64,000 nt of DNA, from positions 37,660 through 101,659 of the forward strand of contig CAKRRG010000003.1 in assembly GCA_934394545.1 (NCBI GenBank). The letters run 5' to 3'. The notes under the pieces are model-generated. The model was not told the DNA's origin and ran no database searches. It saw only the letters and a list, made by a program, of their open reading frames with translations. The number at the start of each line of letters is the position of its first letter. The stretch's first letter is position 1. A program made the translations under genes and the position numbers. Shown here piece by piece: positions 8,142-17,981 of this stretch. The DNA comes from an uncultured Blautia sp. (GTDB lineage Bacteria > Bacillota > Clostridia > Lachnospirales > Lachnospiraceae).

Positions 8142-8248
8142 TGGGAAGAACATACGAATTGGAAATTTTTGTAAAAATACATTGTGTAAATTTGCGGGGA
8201 GCTGTATGTTAATAGAAAGGTAAGTTCAGAGCTTTGGAGGAATATAGT

Positions 8249-9403
8249 ATGAAGGCTGTAATTGCAATTGATTCGTTTAAAGGGAGTATGGATTCCATAG
8301 AGGCCGGGGAGGCGGCAGCTGCAGGTATTAAGAGAGTGTTTCCTGATGCAGAAACTGTCATTTACCCGCTGGCCGATGGCGGAGAGGGGACGGTGCAGGC
8401 GCTGGCGAAAGGGCTTGGCGGAAAGCTGGAGCATGTGAAGGTCACAGGGCCACTGGGAGAAAGGGTTGTCTGTGAATATGCAATTGTGGGAAAAACAAAT
8501 CCAACTGCTGTCATAGAAATGGCTGGCGCAGCAGGAATCACTTTAGTTCCGCCGGAACTTCGTAATCCCATGAATACTACGACTTATGGCGTCGGCGAAG
8601 TGATAAAAGACGCAATCACTAAGGACTGCCGGAATTTTATCATCGGAATTGGCGGAAGCGCCACCAATGACGGTGGAATTGGAATGCTTCAGGCATTAGG
8701 TGCAGAGCTTCTGGATAAAAGTGGAAAACAGGTGCCATTTGGAGCACTCGGTGTGGAAAAATTGGCTGTCATTAATTGCGAGAATATGCTTCCTGAACTA
8801 AAAGACTGCAAGTTCCACATTGCCTGTGATGTGGATAATCCCTTATGTGGAGAAAACGGCTGCAGTCACATCTTTGGGCCGCAAAAAGGTGCAACATCGG
8901 AGCTGGTGGAGCAGATGGATGTGTGGATGAAGCGGTTTGCAGAATTAAGTCGGTTTTACAACTGTGATCCTGATTATCCCGGCAGTGGTGCAGCCGGAGG
9001 CCTTGGTTTCGCTTTTCGCACTTTTCTCCACGGAAATCTGGAGCCTGGCATAAATATTGTTCTGGATGAAATCGGCATAGAATCCCAGATGAAAACTGCG
9101 GATGTGGTTATTACCGGCGAGGGCCGTCTTGACGGTCAGACCGTAAGAGGAAAAGCCCCCATCGGTGTTGCCAGACTTGCCCGGAAATACGGCAAGCCCG
9201 TTTTCGCCTTTTCAGGCTCCGTCACGGACGATGCTGCCGCCTGTAACCAGGCTGGGATCACGGCCTTTTTTCCCATTCTTCGGCAGGTGACTACTCTGGA
9301 AGATGCCATGCACCCCACCACCGCCCAGAAAAACATGCGTGACACCGTAGAACAGGTTTTTCGCTTGTTAAGAATTTATAATTTCCCTTTTTCCCCCTCT
9401 TGA
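8249..9403 (+). CDS. glxK: Glycerate kinase (GlxK/GarK family)
   Basis: A 384-residue kinase of the GarK-type fold, at family length. Motifs seen: AIDSFKGSMDSIEAGEA at the N-terminus, YPLADGGEGTVQAL (glycerate and nucleotide contact region), GIGGSATNDGG, SGAAGGLGFAF and TGEGRLDGQT. It phosphorylates glycerate to 2- or 3-phosphoglycerate with ATP. The start ATG at 8249 is chosen because GGAGG lies 8 bases before it; an in-frame TTG at 8234 lies upstream of that site. It is a single-gene unit, divergent from the SPFH operon and closed by a terminator. The C-terminus ends FPFSPS, slightly unusual but not disruptive. Confidence 0.95.
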   Translation: MKAVIAIDSFKGSMDSIEAGEAAAAGIKRVFPDAETVIYPLADGGEGTVQALAKGLGGKLEHVKVTGPLGERVVCEYAIVGKTNPTAVIEMAGAAGITLVPPELRNPMNTTTYGVGEVIKDAITKDCRNFIIGIGGSATNDGGIGMLQALGAELLDKSGKQVPFGALGVEKLAVINCENMLPELKDCKFHIACDVDNPLCGENGCSHIFGPQKGATSELVEQMDVWMKRFAELSRFYNCDPDYPGSGAAGGLGFAFRTFLHGNLEPGINIVLDEIGIESQMKTADVVITGEGRLDGQTVRGKAPIGVARLARKYGKPVFAFSGSVTDDAAACNQAGITAFFPILRQVTTLEDAMHPTTAQKNMRDTVEQVFRLLRIYNFPFSPS

Positions 9404-9438
9404 CATCTACTACAAACAAGAGTAATATGAACTACAAC

Positions 9439-9481
9439 GCAATGGCGCGTTAGTGTGATAACGCCGCCATTGCCTTTTTTT
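9439..9481 (+). terminator. Rho-independent terminator after glycerate kinase
   Basis: Nested stem: GCAATGGCG (9439–9447) with CGCCATTGC (9465–9473), inner CGTTA/TAACG, followed by seven or more T. Confidence 0.9.
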
Positions 9482-9562
9482 ACCTCAAAACGAGGAAACA
9501 CGCCGGAGAAAGAAGCCGGATGTGCTGTGATTAATGAGATGAACCAAGAGGAGGAAACAAAC

Positions 9563-10420
9563 ATGAAAAAGAGTTATTTATGGAGAAAAATGACAAGTGG
9601 TCTTATGGCAGCAGCCGTTACTGTAACTGCAATGCCGGGACTTGGACTTACAATGGTACAGGCAGAAGAGAAGAAAACATTAAAGGTAGCAATGGAGTGC
9701 AGCTACGCACCATACAACTGGACACAGCCAGATGATTCCAATGGAGCAGTTCCTATTTCCGGAAGCTCTGATTATGCATACGGCTATGATGTTATGATGG
9801 CAAAGAAAATCTGTGATGAGCTGGGCTACGATCTGGAAATCGTAAAGCTTGACTGGGATTCTCTGGTACCGGCTGTTCAGTCAGGAAAGGTTGACTGTGT
9901 TATCGCAGGCCAGTCTATTACCTCCGAGCGTAAGCAGATGGTGGATTTCACAGAGCCATATTACTATGCATCTATTATCACTCTGGTAAAAAGCGATGGC
10001 GATTATGCAGACGCCAAAAGCGTAGCAGATTTAAAAGGAGTGACCTGTACATCCCAGCAGAATACCATCTGGTATGATTCCTGCCTGCCGCAGATCGAAG
10101 ACGCAAACATTCTTCCTGCACAGGAAAGTGCACCTGCTATGCTGGTTGCCCTGGAGTCTGGAAAATGTGATGCCGTTGTAACTGACATGCCTACTGGAAT
10201 GGCGGCCTGCGTAGCTTATCCGGATTTCAAGCTTTTTGATTTCTCCGGCACAGACGGCGACTTCGAAGTATCTGATGAAGATATCAACATTGGTATTTCC
10301 GTACAGAAAGGCAACACCGAGCTTCTGGATGCCCTGAATAGCGTACTGGATAAAATGACAGAGGAAGATTACACCAAAATGATGGACGAGGCAATTTCTG
10401 TACAGCCGCTGTCTGAGTAA
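9563..10420 (+). CDS. Amino-acid ABC transporter substrate-binding protein
   Basis: A 285-residue secreted protein with a Sec signal peptide (KKSYLWRKM then a hydrophobic core, cleavage near VQAEE) and no lipobox. The mature part is a type 2 solute-binding fold for polar amino acids: LKVAMECSYAPYNW, YDVMMAKKICDELGYDLE, DCVIAGQSITSERKQMVDFT and CDAVVTDMPTG. The start at 9563 follows GAGGAGGAAAC; the frame is open further upstream but without ribosome site and across the terminator. It leads a three-gene operon with permease and ATPase. The residue bound is not determined; the glutamine, cystine and histidine groups look alike here. Confidence 0.93.
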   Translation: MKKSYLWRKMTSGLMAAAVTVTAMPGLGLTMVQAEEKKTLKVAMECSYAPYNWTQPDDSNGAVPISGSSDYAYGYDVMMAKKICDELGYDLEIVKLDWDSLVPAVQSGKVDCVIAGQSITSERKQMVDFTEPYYYASIITLVKSDGDYADAKSVADLKGVTCTSQQNTIWYDSCLPQIEDANILPAQESAPAMLVALESGKCDAVVTDMPTGMAACVAYPDFKLFDFSGTDGDFEVSDEDINIGISVQKGNTELLDALNSVLDKMTEEDYTKMMDEAISVQPLSE

Positions 10421-10450
10421 TTTGTGAACTGAAAGAAGGAGAGAAAAACT

Positions 10451-11242
10451 ATGCTTCCTGAAACATTCTGGGGCCGGATCCAGTATCTGCTCCAGCAATA
10501 CGGCGCCTCCTTTTTATCAGGAGCCGGAAATACAATGATCATAGCCATTGTAGGCACCTTTTTAGGGTGCCTTATTGGCTTTATAGTTGGAATTATTCAA
10601 ACAATTCCGGTTGATAAAAGAGATTCCACTGCCAAAAAGACTCTGGTTGGAATCCTGAAATTTATTATGGCATGCTATGTGGAATTTTTCCGCGGTACCC
10701 CTATGATGGTACAGGCCATGTTCATCTATTATGGAAGTGCTTACCTGTTCAACATTAATATGTCCATGTGGTTCGCCGCATTTTTTGTTGTTTCTATTAA
10801 CACCGGAGCTTATATGGCAGAAACTGTCCGTGGCGGAATCCTTTCTGTGGATGAAGGCCAGACTGAAGCTGCGAAAGCAATCGGAATGACGCATGTACAG
10901 ACGATGATGGATGTTATTTTGCCTCAGGCACTGCGAAACATTATGCCGCAGATTGGAAACAACCTGATTATTAATATCAAGGATACCTGCGTTCTTTCTA
11001 TTATTGGAATTGTAGAACTTTTTTACACAACAAAAGGTGTTGCAGGAGCCTACTACACTTATTTCGAGGCCTTTACCATTGCCATGGTAATGTACTTTAT
11101 CCTTACATTTGTATGCTCCAGACTGCTTCGTCTTCTGGAACACAAGATGGAAGGTCCGCAGAACTACGACCTTGCCACAACAGATACACTGACTCACACA
11201 AGTGGTCTGTATTCCTACCCTAAGAAGAAGGAGGAGAAATGA
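10451..11242 (+). CDS. Amino-acid ABC transporter permease (HisM/GlnP family)
   Basis: A 263-residue membrane protein with about five transmembrane segments and the family EAA loop in EAAKAIGMTHVQTMMDVILPQALR that docks on the ATPase. Other landmarks are FFRGTPMMVQ and NNLIINIKDTCVLSIIG. It forms a homodimeric channel for the amino acid delivered by the upstream binding protein. The gene follows that of the binding protein after 30 bases and its stop overlaps the ATPase start by four bases (ATGA). The C-terminal tail of about 30 polar residues is slightly longer than usual. Confidence 0.95.
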   Translation: MLPETFWGRIQYLLQQYGASFLSGAGNTMIIAIVGTFLGCLIGFIVGIIQTIPVDKRDSTAKKTLVGILKFIMACYVEFFRGTPMMVQAMFIYYGSAYLFNINMSMWFAAFFVVSINTGAYMAETVRGGILSVDEGQTEAAKAIGMTHVQTMMDVILPQALRNIMPQIGNNLIINIKDTCVLSIIGIVELFYTTKGVAGAYYTYFEAFTIAMVMYFILTFVCSRLLRLLEHKMEGPQNYDLATTDTLTHTSGLYSYPKKKEEK

Positions 11243-11985
11243 TCATGAGTGAAAAAATCCTTGAAGTTAAGCATCTGGGAAAAGCCTTTGGCAGCAATCA
11301 GGTTCTAAGAGACATTGATTTTTCTGTAAGCCCAGGTGATGTGACCTGTATCATCGGCCCGTCCGGTTCTGGCAAATCCACCCTGCTACGGTGCCTGAAC
11401 ATGCTGGAAATCCCATCTGCCGGAGAAATTAATTATCATGGGACAGACATCACCAGCAAGAATGTAAATGTTCCGGAATACCGCTCGAAAGTAGGCATGG
11501 TGTTCCAGAATTTTAACCTTTTTAATAATATGACTGCTCTGAAAAATTGTACCATCGGACAGATAAGAGTTTTGAAAAAGAGCAAAGAAGAGGCAGAGAA
11601 AAAAGCTTTGTATTATCTGGAAAAAGTAGGAATGGCACCCTACATCAATGCCAAGCCCAAACAGCTTTCCGGTGGTCAGAAACAGCGTGTGGCAATTGCA
11701 AGAGCTCTTGCCATGGAGCCGGAAATCCTGCTCTTCGATGAGCCAACTTCCGCACTGGATCCCCAGATGGTAGGAGAGGTTCTGGAGGTTATGAGAGACC
11801 TTGCACAGGAAGGTCTGACCATGATTATCGTGACTCATGAGATGGCATTTGCCCGTGATGTTTCCAAGAGGGTAATCTTCATGGCAAATGGCGTCATCGT
11901 AGAAGACAGACCTCCGAAGGAACTGTTCGAAAATCCGAAAGATCCGCTTACGAAAGAATTCCTGAGCCGCTTCCGCAATGCATGA
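11239..11985 (+). CDS. Amino-acid ABC transporter ATP-binding protein (GlnQ family)
   Basis: A 248-residue ATPase with Walker A GPSGSGKST, Q-loop GMVFQNFNLFNNMT, signature LSGGQKQR, Walker B ILLFDEPTSALDP and switch His in VTHEM. It energises the uptake system coded by the two preceding genes. Two starts are possible, 11239 (overlapping the permease stop) and 11245 (MSEKILEV); AAGGAGGAG is 4 bases from the first and about 10 from the second, so the second may be the main one. The gene ends 31 bases before a strong terminator. Confidence 0.95.
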   Translation: MIMSEKILEVKHLGKAFGSNQVLRDIDFSVSPGDVTCIIGPSGSGKSTLLRCLNMLEIPSAGEINYHGTDITSKNVNVPEYRSKVGMVFQNFNLFNNMTALKNCTIGQIRVLKKSKEEAEKKALYYLEKVGMAPYINAKPKQLSGGQKQRVAIARALAMEPEILLFDEPTSALDPQMVGEVLEVMRDLAQEGLTMIIVTHEMAFARDVSKRVIFMANGVIVEDRPPKELFENPKDPLTKEFLSRFRNA

Positions 11986-12016
11986 TAAAACTCTGAGAAA
12001 AGAGATGTTGTTATAT

Positions 12017-12058
12017 GGAAAGTTTTGTTAAAGTAAAAGACAAAACTTTCCTTTTTTT
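12017..12058 (+). terminator. Rho-independent terminator of the amino-acid ABC operon
   Basis: Perfect 12-bp stem GGAAAGTTTTGT (12017–12028) with ACAAAACTTTCC (12040–12051), then seven T. Confidence 0.95.
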
Positions 12059-12131
12059 GTCTTGACGATTATAAAAGAATGGAAGAAAATAAATTGGAAA
12101 CTTTTTACAAAAGCACGGGAGGGAGAAAGAA

Positions 12132-13403
12132 ATGCTGAAAAAGAAAAAACGGAGAAATAGGCTGGGACGGTTGCTTTTTACAATGTTGTTTCTTATGGTT
12201 TTGTCAGGAAACGTAAATGCGAATCCGGTGCTGGCGCAGGTGAACTCTGTGGAAGAGGTTGAGGAAGCACAGCCAGGTAAATTTGAGAATACAGAAGAGG
12301 GATGGGTTTACGTTTACGAGGATGGAACGCAGGCTGTGGACTGTCTTCTGGACATAAATGACAAGACCTATTATTTTTCCGAGGAAGGAATCCGTCTGTA
12401 CGGATGGCAGGAAATTGATGACGAGTGGTATTACTTTGGTTCCAAATCCAAAGGTTATATGTACAAAAATGCCTGGATCAAAGAGGATGGTAAAAATAGA
12501 TATTACGTTGGCAGTGACGGAAGACGCTGCAAAGGTTGGTACACTGGGAAGAATACCTATTATTTTGACAAAAACGGACGTCTTGTAACCGGATATAAGA
12601 AAATCAAGGGCGTAAAATACCGCTTTGATTCAAAAGGAAGGATGACGAAAAGTGGTCCGAATATTTCCCTAAACAGTCAGTGTGCCATTTTGGTGGAGGC
12701 AGATACAGGAAAAGTTATTTACTCCAAGAATCCGGATCTGCGTCATGCCAATGCCAGCACAACGAAGATTATGACAGCTATCCTTGCAGTGGAAAACAGT
12801 AAAATGTCTGAAATCGTGAAAACCTCCAGATATGCGGCATCCCAGGAACCAACCAAGCTGTATTTCAAAAAAGGTGAGCGTTTCTACATGAGGGATATGC
12901 TGTATTCTCTGCTGCTCCCGTCCCATAATGATACTGCAGTAGCCATTGCCGAGCATATAGATGGCAATGTGCAAAGCTTTGTAAATAGGATGAATGAAAA
13001 AGCGGTATCTCTTGGCTGTAACAACACCCATTTCGCCACACCAAACGGGCTTGATGCAGGTCTTGACCACTATACAACTGCAAGAGATATGGCGAAAATC
13101 GCCAGTTATGCATGGCAAAGCTCCCAGATACGCAAGGTTGTAAAAACAAGGACCAGGATCATCAAAAATCTTAAAGGAAAACGCTACAAGCTTATTTCCA
13201 CCAACCGGCTTCTTAATGAAAGAATGGTCGGTGTGAGCGGAATGAAAACCGGCTATACCAATAAGGCAGGCCAGTGTTTTGTAGGCGTGGTAAAGGGGCT
13301 TAACGGCAAAACCTATATTTCCGTTACCTTTGGTGCCAAAACAACAGATGGAAGATGGGCAGATGCCCGTAAGCTGTTGTCCTACGCCAGAAATCTTAAA
13401 TAA
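12132..13403 (+). CDS. D-alanyl-D-alanine carboxypeptidase (peptidase S11) with N-terminal cell-wall-binding repeats
   Basis: A 423-residue secreted protein. Residues 1–38 are a signal peptide with a strongly basic start. Residues about 55–175 hold several aromatic repeats of the choline-binding type (GWQEIDDEWYYFGSKSKG and GYKKIKGVKYRFDSKGRM are two). The rest is a penicillin-binding S11 domain with all three catalytic motifs: STTK (Ser209), SHN (about 264) and KTG (about 372). It trims the terminal D-Ala from peptidoglycan stem peptides. The repeats placed before the enzyme domain should hold it on the wall surface. It stands alone between a terminator and the promoter region of the next gene. 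Confidence 0.93.
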   Translation: MLKKKKRRNRLGRLLFTMLFLMVLSGNVNANPVLAQVNSVEEVEEAQPGKFENTEEGWVYVYEDGTQAVDCLLDINDKTYYFSEEGIRLYGWQEIDDEWYYFGSKSKGYMYKNAWIKEDGKNRYYVGSDGRRCKGWYTGKNTYYFDKNGRLVTGYKKIKGVKYRFDSKGRMTKSGPNISLNSQCAILVEADTGKVIYSKNPDLRHANASTTKIMTAILAVENSKMSEIVKTSRYAASQEPTKLYFKKGERFYMRDMLYSLLLPSHNDTAVAIAEHIDGNVQSFVNRMNEKAVSLGCNNTHFATPNGLDAGLDHYTTARDMAKIASYAWQSSQIRKVVKTRTRIIKNLKGKRYKLISTNRLLNERMVGVSGMKTGYTNKAGQCFVGVVKGLNGKTYISVTFGAKTTDGRWADARKLLSYARNLK

Positions 13404-13501
13404 GTTTTGGTTCACAGCAGTGGGGAATGTATGTTATACTGAAATGACAAAAAGTGTTTGCCGGGAAGGATACCTGGCAGTGAGAGAATTAAGGAGAATT
13501 C

Positions 13502-14341
13502 ATGATTGAAATAGGAAAAAAACAAAGGCTTATTGTGGCAAAGACCGTAGATTTCGGTGTTTACCTTGCTGAGGATAAAAATGCAGGACAGGAAGAAAGA
13601 GTGCTTCTTCCTGGGAAACAGGTTCCGGAAGGAACCAGAGAAGGAGATACTCTGGACGTCTTTATTTACAAAGATTCCAGAGACCGTCTCATTGCGACCA
13701 CCAGAGAACCGCTTCTTCAGGTAGGGCAGACCGCAGTTCTGAAGGTGCTTCAGGTAACGAAGATCGGTGCATTTCTTGACTGGGGACTGGAGAAGGATCT
13801 GCTTCTTCCCTACCATGAGCAGACCAGCAGAGTGCGAGAGGGACAGGAATGTCTGGTAGCTCTTTATGTAGATAAGAGTAGCCGTCTTTGCGCGACTATG
13901 AAGGTGTACCATTACCTTTCTACCAGAACTCCATATGTTGCAGGTGATTCTGTGAAGGGCCGTGTCTACGAGATCAGTGACCGTTTCGGTGTTTTCGTAG
14001 CAGTTGATGACAAATATTCAGCCCTGATCCCTGCCAGAGAAGCAGCTGGCAAATATCGTCCGGGAGAAGTTCTTGACCTGCGCGTTTCCGAAGTGAAAGA
14101 GGACGGGAAGATGAACGTTACCGATCGTCAGAAGGCCTACATTCAGATCAATGAAGATGCAGAAAGTGTTTTCAGCGTGATCGAAGAATTTGCCGGTGTT
14201 CTTCCGTTTGATGACAAAGCTTCACCGGAAGTGATCAAGCGAGAATTCGGTCTGAGCAAAAATGCATTCAAGCGTGCTGTGGGACACCTTTTAAAAGAGG
14301 GCAAGATTGAAATTAAGGATAAACGTATTTATAAGAAATAA
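13502..14341 (+). CDS. cvfB: S1-domain RNA-binding protein, CvfB family
   Basis: A 279-residue cytoplasmic protein with three S1-like OB modules followed by a winged-helix tail (FDDKASPEVIKREFGLSKNA, then KRAVGHLLKEGKIEI), the order known for staphylococcal CvfB, which binds RNA and affects virulence gene expression. Typical segments are LPGKQVPEGTREGDTLDVFIY and IGAFLDWGLEKDLLLP. It lies 34 bases before dnaE. Upstream, 13404–13501 contains a TTATACT-like -10 and a small hairpin with arms TGCCGGG and CCTGGCA in the leader. Target RNAs are unknown. Confidence 0.9.
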   Translation: MIEIGKKQRLIVAKTVDFGVYLAEDKNAGQEERVLLPGKQVPEGTREGDTLDVFIYKDSRDRLIATTREPLLQVGQTAVLKVLQVTKIGAFLDWGLEKDLLLPYHEQTSRVREGQECLVALYVDKSSRLCATMKVYHYLSTRTPYVAGDSVKGRVYEISDRFGVFVAVDDKYSALIPAREAAGKYRPGEVLDLRVSEVKEDGKMNVTDRQKAYIQINEDAESVFSVIEEFAGVLPFDDKASPEVIKREFGLSKNAFKRAVGHLLKEGKIEIKDKRIYKK

Positions 14342-14375
14342 TCGAAATGATTAACATACCTATGGGAGACTTACA

Positions 14376-17300
14376 ATGGCATTTACCCACCTCCACGTCC
14401 ACACCGAATATTCGTTGCTGGATGGTTCCAATAAAATAAAAGAATACGTTGCCCGTGTAAAGGAGCTTGGGATGGACAGTGCGGCCATTACAGACCACGG
14501 TGTCATGTACGGCGTTATTGATTTTTACCGGGCAGCAAGAGCAGCCGGGATCAACCCTATTCTTGGCTGTGAGGTTTACGTTGCACCTGGCTCCCGCTTT
14601 GATCGGGAGATTGGCAGCGGCGATGACCGCTACTACCACCTGGTACTGCTGGCAGAGAACAACCAGGGCTACCAGAACCTTATGAAAATCGTATCCAAAA
14701 GCTTTAAAGAAGGCTTTTACTATAAACCAAGGGTAGACTTAGAGCTTCTCAGGGAATATCACGAAGGTCTGATTGCCTTAAGCGCCTGCCTTGCAGGAGA
14801 AGTAGCCCGTTATCTTAATCGCGGCATGTACCAGGATGCCAAGAAAGCGGCGCTTCGCTATCAGGAAATTTTCGGAGAGGGGAATTTCTTTCTGGAGCTT
14901 CAGGATCACGGGATTCCGGAACAGCAGAATGTAAATCAGCAGCTGCTTCGCATGCATCAGGAAACCGGAATCAATCTGGTGGCAACCAATGATGTTCACT
15001 ACACCTATAAAGAGGATGCAGATCCTCATGATATCCTGCTTTGCCTGCAGACAGGCAAGAAACTTTCTGATACAGACCGCATGCGTTATGAGGGCGGTCA
15101 GTACTATGTGAAATCAGAAGAAGAGATGGCAGAGCTTTTTCCATATGCACTGGAAGCTCTGGAGAATACCCATAAGATCGCACAGCGCTGTCATGTGGAA
15201 ATTGAATTTGGCGTTACCAAGCTGCCAAGGTTTGATGTGCCGGATGGCTACACCTCCTGGGAATACCTGAACAAGCTTTGCTTCGAAGGTTTGGAACGCT
15301 TGTATGATCCAGTTACACCGGAGCTTCGGGAACGCCTGGAATACGAACTGAATACCATCAAAAATATGGGTTACGTGGATTACTTTCTCATTGTATGGGA
15401 TTTCATTCACTACGCCCGCAATAATGGCATTGAGGTAGGACCGGGACGAGGCTCTGCGGCAGGCAGTATTGTTGCTTATACGCTGGGAATCACGTTACTG
15501 GATCCTATTAAATACGATCTTCTGTTTGAGCGTTTCCTGAATCCGGAGCGTGTATCCATGCCTGATATCGACGTGGATTTCGGATTCGAGCGAAGACAGG
15601 AGGTAATTGACTATGTTGTCCGTAAATACGGCAAAGACTGCGTGGTTCAGATCGTTACCTTCGGTACCCTGGCAGCCCGCGGTGTTATCCGTGATGTGGG
15701 CCGTGTCCTTGACATGCCTTATGCTCAGGTAGACTCCATTGCGAAAATGGTTCCTGCCAAGATTCCCAATGTGAAACTTGTCACAATCGACAAAGCCATG
15801 GAAGTAAACCCGGAGCTGAAAAAGGCATACGACGAGCAGCCGGATGTTCATTACCTGATCGATATGGCAAAGCGTTTGGAGGGACTTCCAAGGCATACCT
15901 CTATGCATGCCGCTGGAGTGGTGATCAGCCAGAAAGACGTTTCTGAGTATGTACCTCTTTCCAGAGCCCAGGATGGAACAATCGTCACACAGTTTGTCAT
16001 GACCACATTGGAAGAACTGGGCCTTCTGAAAATGGACTTCCTTGGCCTCAGAACCCTGACTGTTATTAACAATGCAGTAAAAAATGTAAAGAAAAACTAT
16101 GGCATATCTCTTGATATGCAGAAAATAGACTACAACGACCAGAAGGTACTGGATTCCCTTGGAACCGGTCGTACAGATGGCGTTTTCCAGCTGGAAAGCG
16201 GTGGAATGAAGGGCTTCATGAAGGAACTGAAGCCCCACAGCCTTGAGGATGTGATTGCCGGAATTTCTCTGTATCGTCCGGGTCCTATGGATTTTATCCC
16301 GCAATATATCCGCGGCAAGAACCGTCCGGATACCATTCACTATGATTGCCCCCAGCTGGAGCCTATTCTGAAGGCAACTCACGGATGTATTGTTTATCAG
16401 GAGCAGGTTATGCAGATCGTGCAGAGCCTTGCCGGATTTACCTTGGGACGAAGCGACCTCCTTCGCCGTGCCATGTCCAAGAAGAAGCTAAGCGTCATGG
16501 AAAAAGAGCGCCAGGCCTTTGTATATGGAAATGAAGAGGAAGGCGTTCCCGGTTGTATTAAGAATGGCATTGATGAGAAAATAGCAAATAAGATCTATGA
16601 TGAAATGATCGATTTTGCCCAGTATGCATTTAATAAATCCCATGCGGCAGCGTATGCTTATGTAACCTATCAGACAGCATTTCTGAAATACTATTATCCG
16701 GTGGAATATATGGCTGCATTGATGACCTCTGTTATTGACAAGCCAGCCAAGGTTGCCGAGTATATTCAGGTTTGCCGCCAGATGAATATCCCTATTTTGC
16801 CACCGGACATTAATAAAGGTGAGTATGGCTTTTCTGTATCGGGAAATTCTATTCTCTATGCACTTTCCGCAATCAAAAGCGTAGGCCGTCCGGTAATTGA
16901 GGCTATCGTGGCAGAACGAAAAGAGCATGGCGAATATTTTTCTATGAAGAACTTTATTGAACGGAATATTGAGGCAGTGAATAAACGTGCCATTGAGAAT
17001 TTCATTAAGGCTGGTGCGTTGGATTGTCTGGAAGGTAACCGCCATCAGAAAATGATCGTTTTCGGCCGTATAGTGGATGACATTTCCAGAAATAAGAAGC
17101 AGTCTATGGCCGGACAGCTGAGCCTTTTTGATATTGCGGACGAAGAAGATAAAAAAGAATTCGAGATCCGTATGCCGAATCTGGAGGAATATGACAAGGA
17201 GACCATACTGGCCTATGAAAAAGAAGTTCTTGGTATTTATCTAAGCGGACATCCTCTTGACCGTTACAGAACTATTATGGAGAAAATGATCACAGCCAGA

Positions 17301-17876
17301 ACCATTGACTTCCAGCCTTCAGATGAAGAGGACCGTGAGGGCGGTGAGCCGGATGAGACTAAGGTAAGAGATAATCAGAAGGTTATCATCGGAGGAATGA
17401 TCACTGAAAAAAATGTGAAATATACCAAGACGAATAAAGTTATGGCATTTCTTACGCTGGAGGATCTCCTTGGAACGGTGGAGGTTATGGTTTTTCCCAG
17501 AGACTATGAGAAATGGCAGAGCATGATAAACGAAGATGCCCGGGTATTTATCCAGGGCCGTGTATCTGCAGAGGATGACAAGGCCAGTAAGCTGATCCTG
17601 GAAAAAGTCCGTGCTTTTTCCGATATGCCAAGAGAACTCTGGATCCAGTTTGAGAGTAAGAGCGACTACAGCCAGAAAGAAAAAGACCTGTTAGAAGACC
17701 TGCGGAAATCCCAGGGAACGGACAGTGTTGTCATCTATCTGAAAGACGTAAAAGCCATGAAAAAACTATCTGCTGCATACCATGTAAATCTGCAGGATGA
17801 CTGGCTTTGCCAGATGATGAAAAAATATGGTGAGAACAATGTTAAAGTAGTGGAAAAAGTCTTGAAAAACCTTTGA
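14376..17876 (+). CDS. dnaE: DNA polymerase III alpha subunit (DnaE)
   Basis: An 1166-residue C-family replicative polymerase, full length for DnaE. The N-terminal PHP domain (residues 1 to about 200) starts HLHVHTEYSLLDGSN. The catalytic core has GPGRGSAAGS (about 355) and the metal-binding PDIDVDF (about 395). The helix-hairpin-helix region follows (YGFSVSGNSILYALSAIKS), and an OB domain lies at about 1003–1085 (VIIGGMITEKNVKYTKTNK). In Firmicutes DnaE works beside PolC, extending RNA primers at the fork. The next gene is pfkA, the neighbourhood typical of Firmicutes (there often with accDA between, which are absent here). Confidence 0.98.
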   Translation: MAFTHLHVHTEYSLLDGSNKIKEYVARVKELGMDSAAITDHGVMYGVIDFYRAARAAGINPILGCEVYVAPGSRFDREIGSGDDRYYHLVLLAENNQGYQNLMKIVSKSFKEGFYYKPRVDLELLREYHEGLIALSACLAGEVARYLNRGMYQDAKKAALRYQEIFGEGNFFLELQDHGIPEQQNVNQQLLRMHQETGINLVATNDVHYTYKEDADPHDILLCLQTGKKLSDTDRMRYEGGQYYVKSEEEMAELFPYALEALENTHKIAQRCHVEIEFGVTKLPRFDVPDGYTSWEYLNKLCFEGLERLYDPVTPELRERLEYELNTIKNMGYVDYFLIVWDFIHYARNNGIEVGPGRGSAAGSIVAYTLGITLLDPIKYDLLFERFLNPERVSMPDIDVDFGFERRQEVIDYVVRKYGKDCVVQIVTFGTLAARGVIRDVGRVLDMPYAQVDSIAKMVPAKIPNVKLVTIDKAMEVNPELKKAYDEQPDVHYLIDMAKRLEGLPRHTSMHAAGVVISQKDVSEYVPLSRAQDGTIVTQFVMTTLEELGLLKMDFLGLRTLTVINNAVKNVKKNYGISLDMQKIDYNDQKVLDSLGTGRTDGVFQLESGGMKGFMKELKPHSLEDVIAGISLYRPGPMDFIPQYIRGKNRPDTIHYDCPQLEPILKATHGCIVYQEQVMQIVQSLAGFTLGRSDLLRRAMSKKKLSVMEKERQAFVYGNEEEGVPGCIKNGIDEKIANKIYDEMIDFAQYAFNKSHAAAYAYVTYQTAFLKYYYPVEYMAALMTSVIDKPAKVAEYIQVCRQMNIPILPPDINKGEYGFSVSGNSILYALSAIKSVGRPVIEAIVAERKEHGEYFSMKNFIERNIEAVNKRAIENFIKAGALDCLEGNRHQKMIVFGRIVDDISRNKKQSMAGQLSLFDIADEEDKKEFEIRMPNLEEYDKETILAYEKEVLGIYLSGHPLDRYRTIMEKMITARTIDFQPSDEEDREGGEPDETKVRDNQKVIIGGMITEKNVKYTKTNKVMAFLTLEDLLGTVEVMVFPRDYEKWQSMINEDARVFIQGRVSAEDDKASKLILEKVRAFSDMPRELWIQFESKSDYSQKEKDLLEDLRKSQGTDSVVIYLKDVKAMKKLSAAYHVNLQDDWLCQMMKKYGENNVKVVEKVLKNL

Positions 17877-17981
17877 AAATGCTATAAACTAATGCTGAAT
17901 ATGTGTATAGAAAAACGAGAGCGTTTCTACCAGAAAATGGAGGCACAGCTCCCGGCGAATCATAAGATGGAGGAGATTATT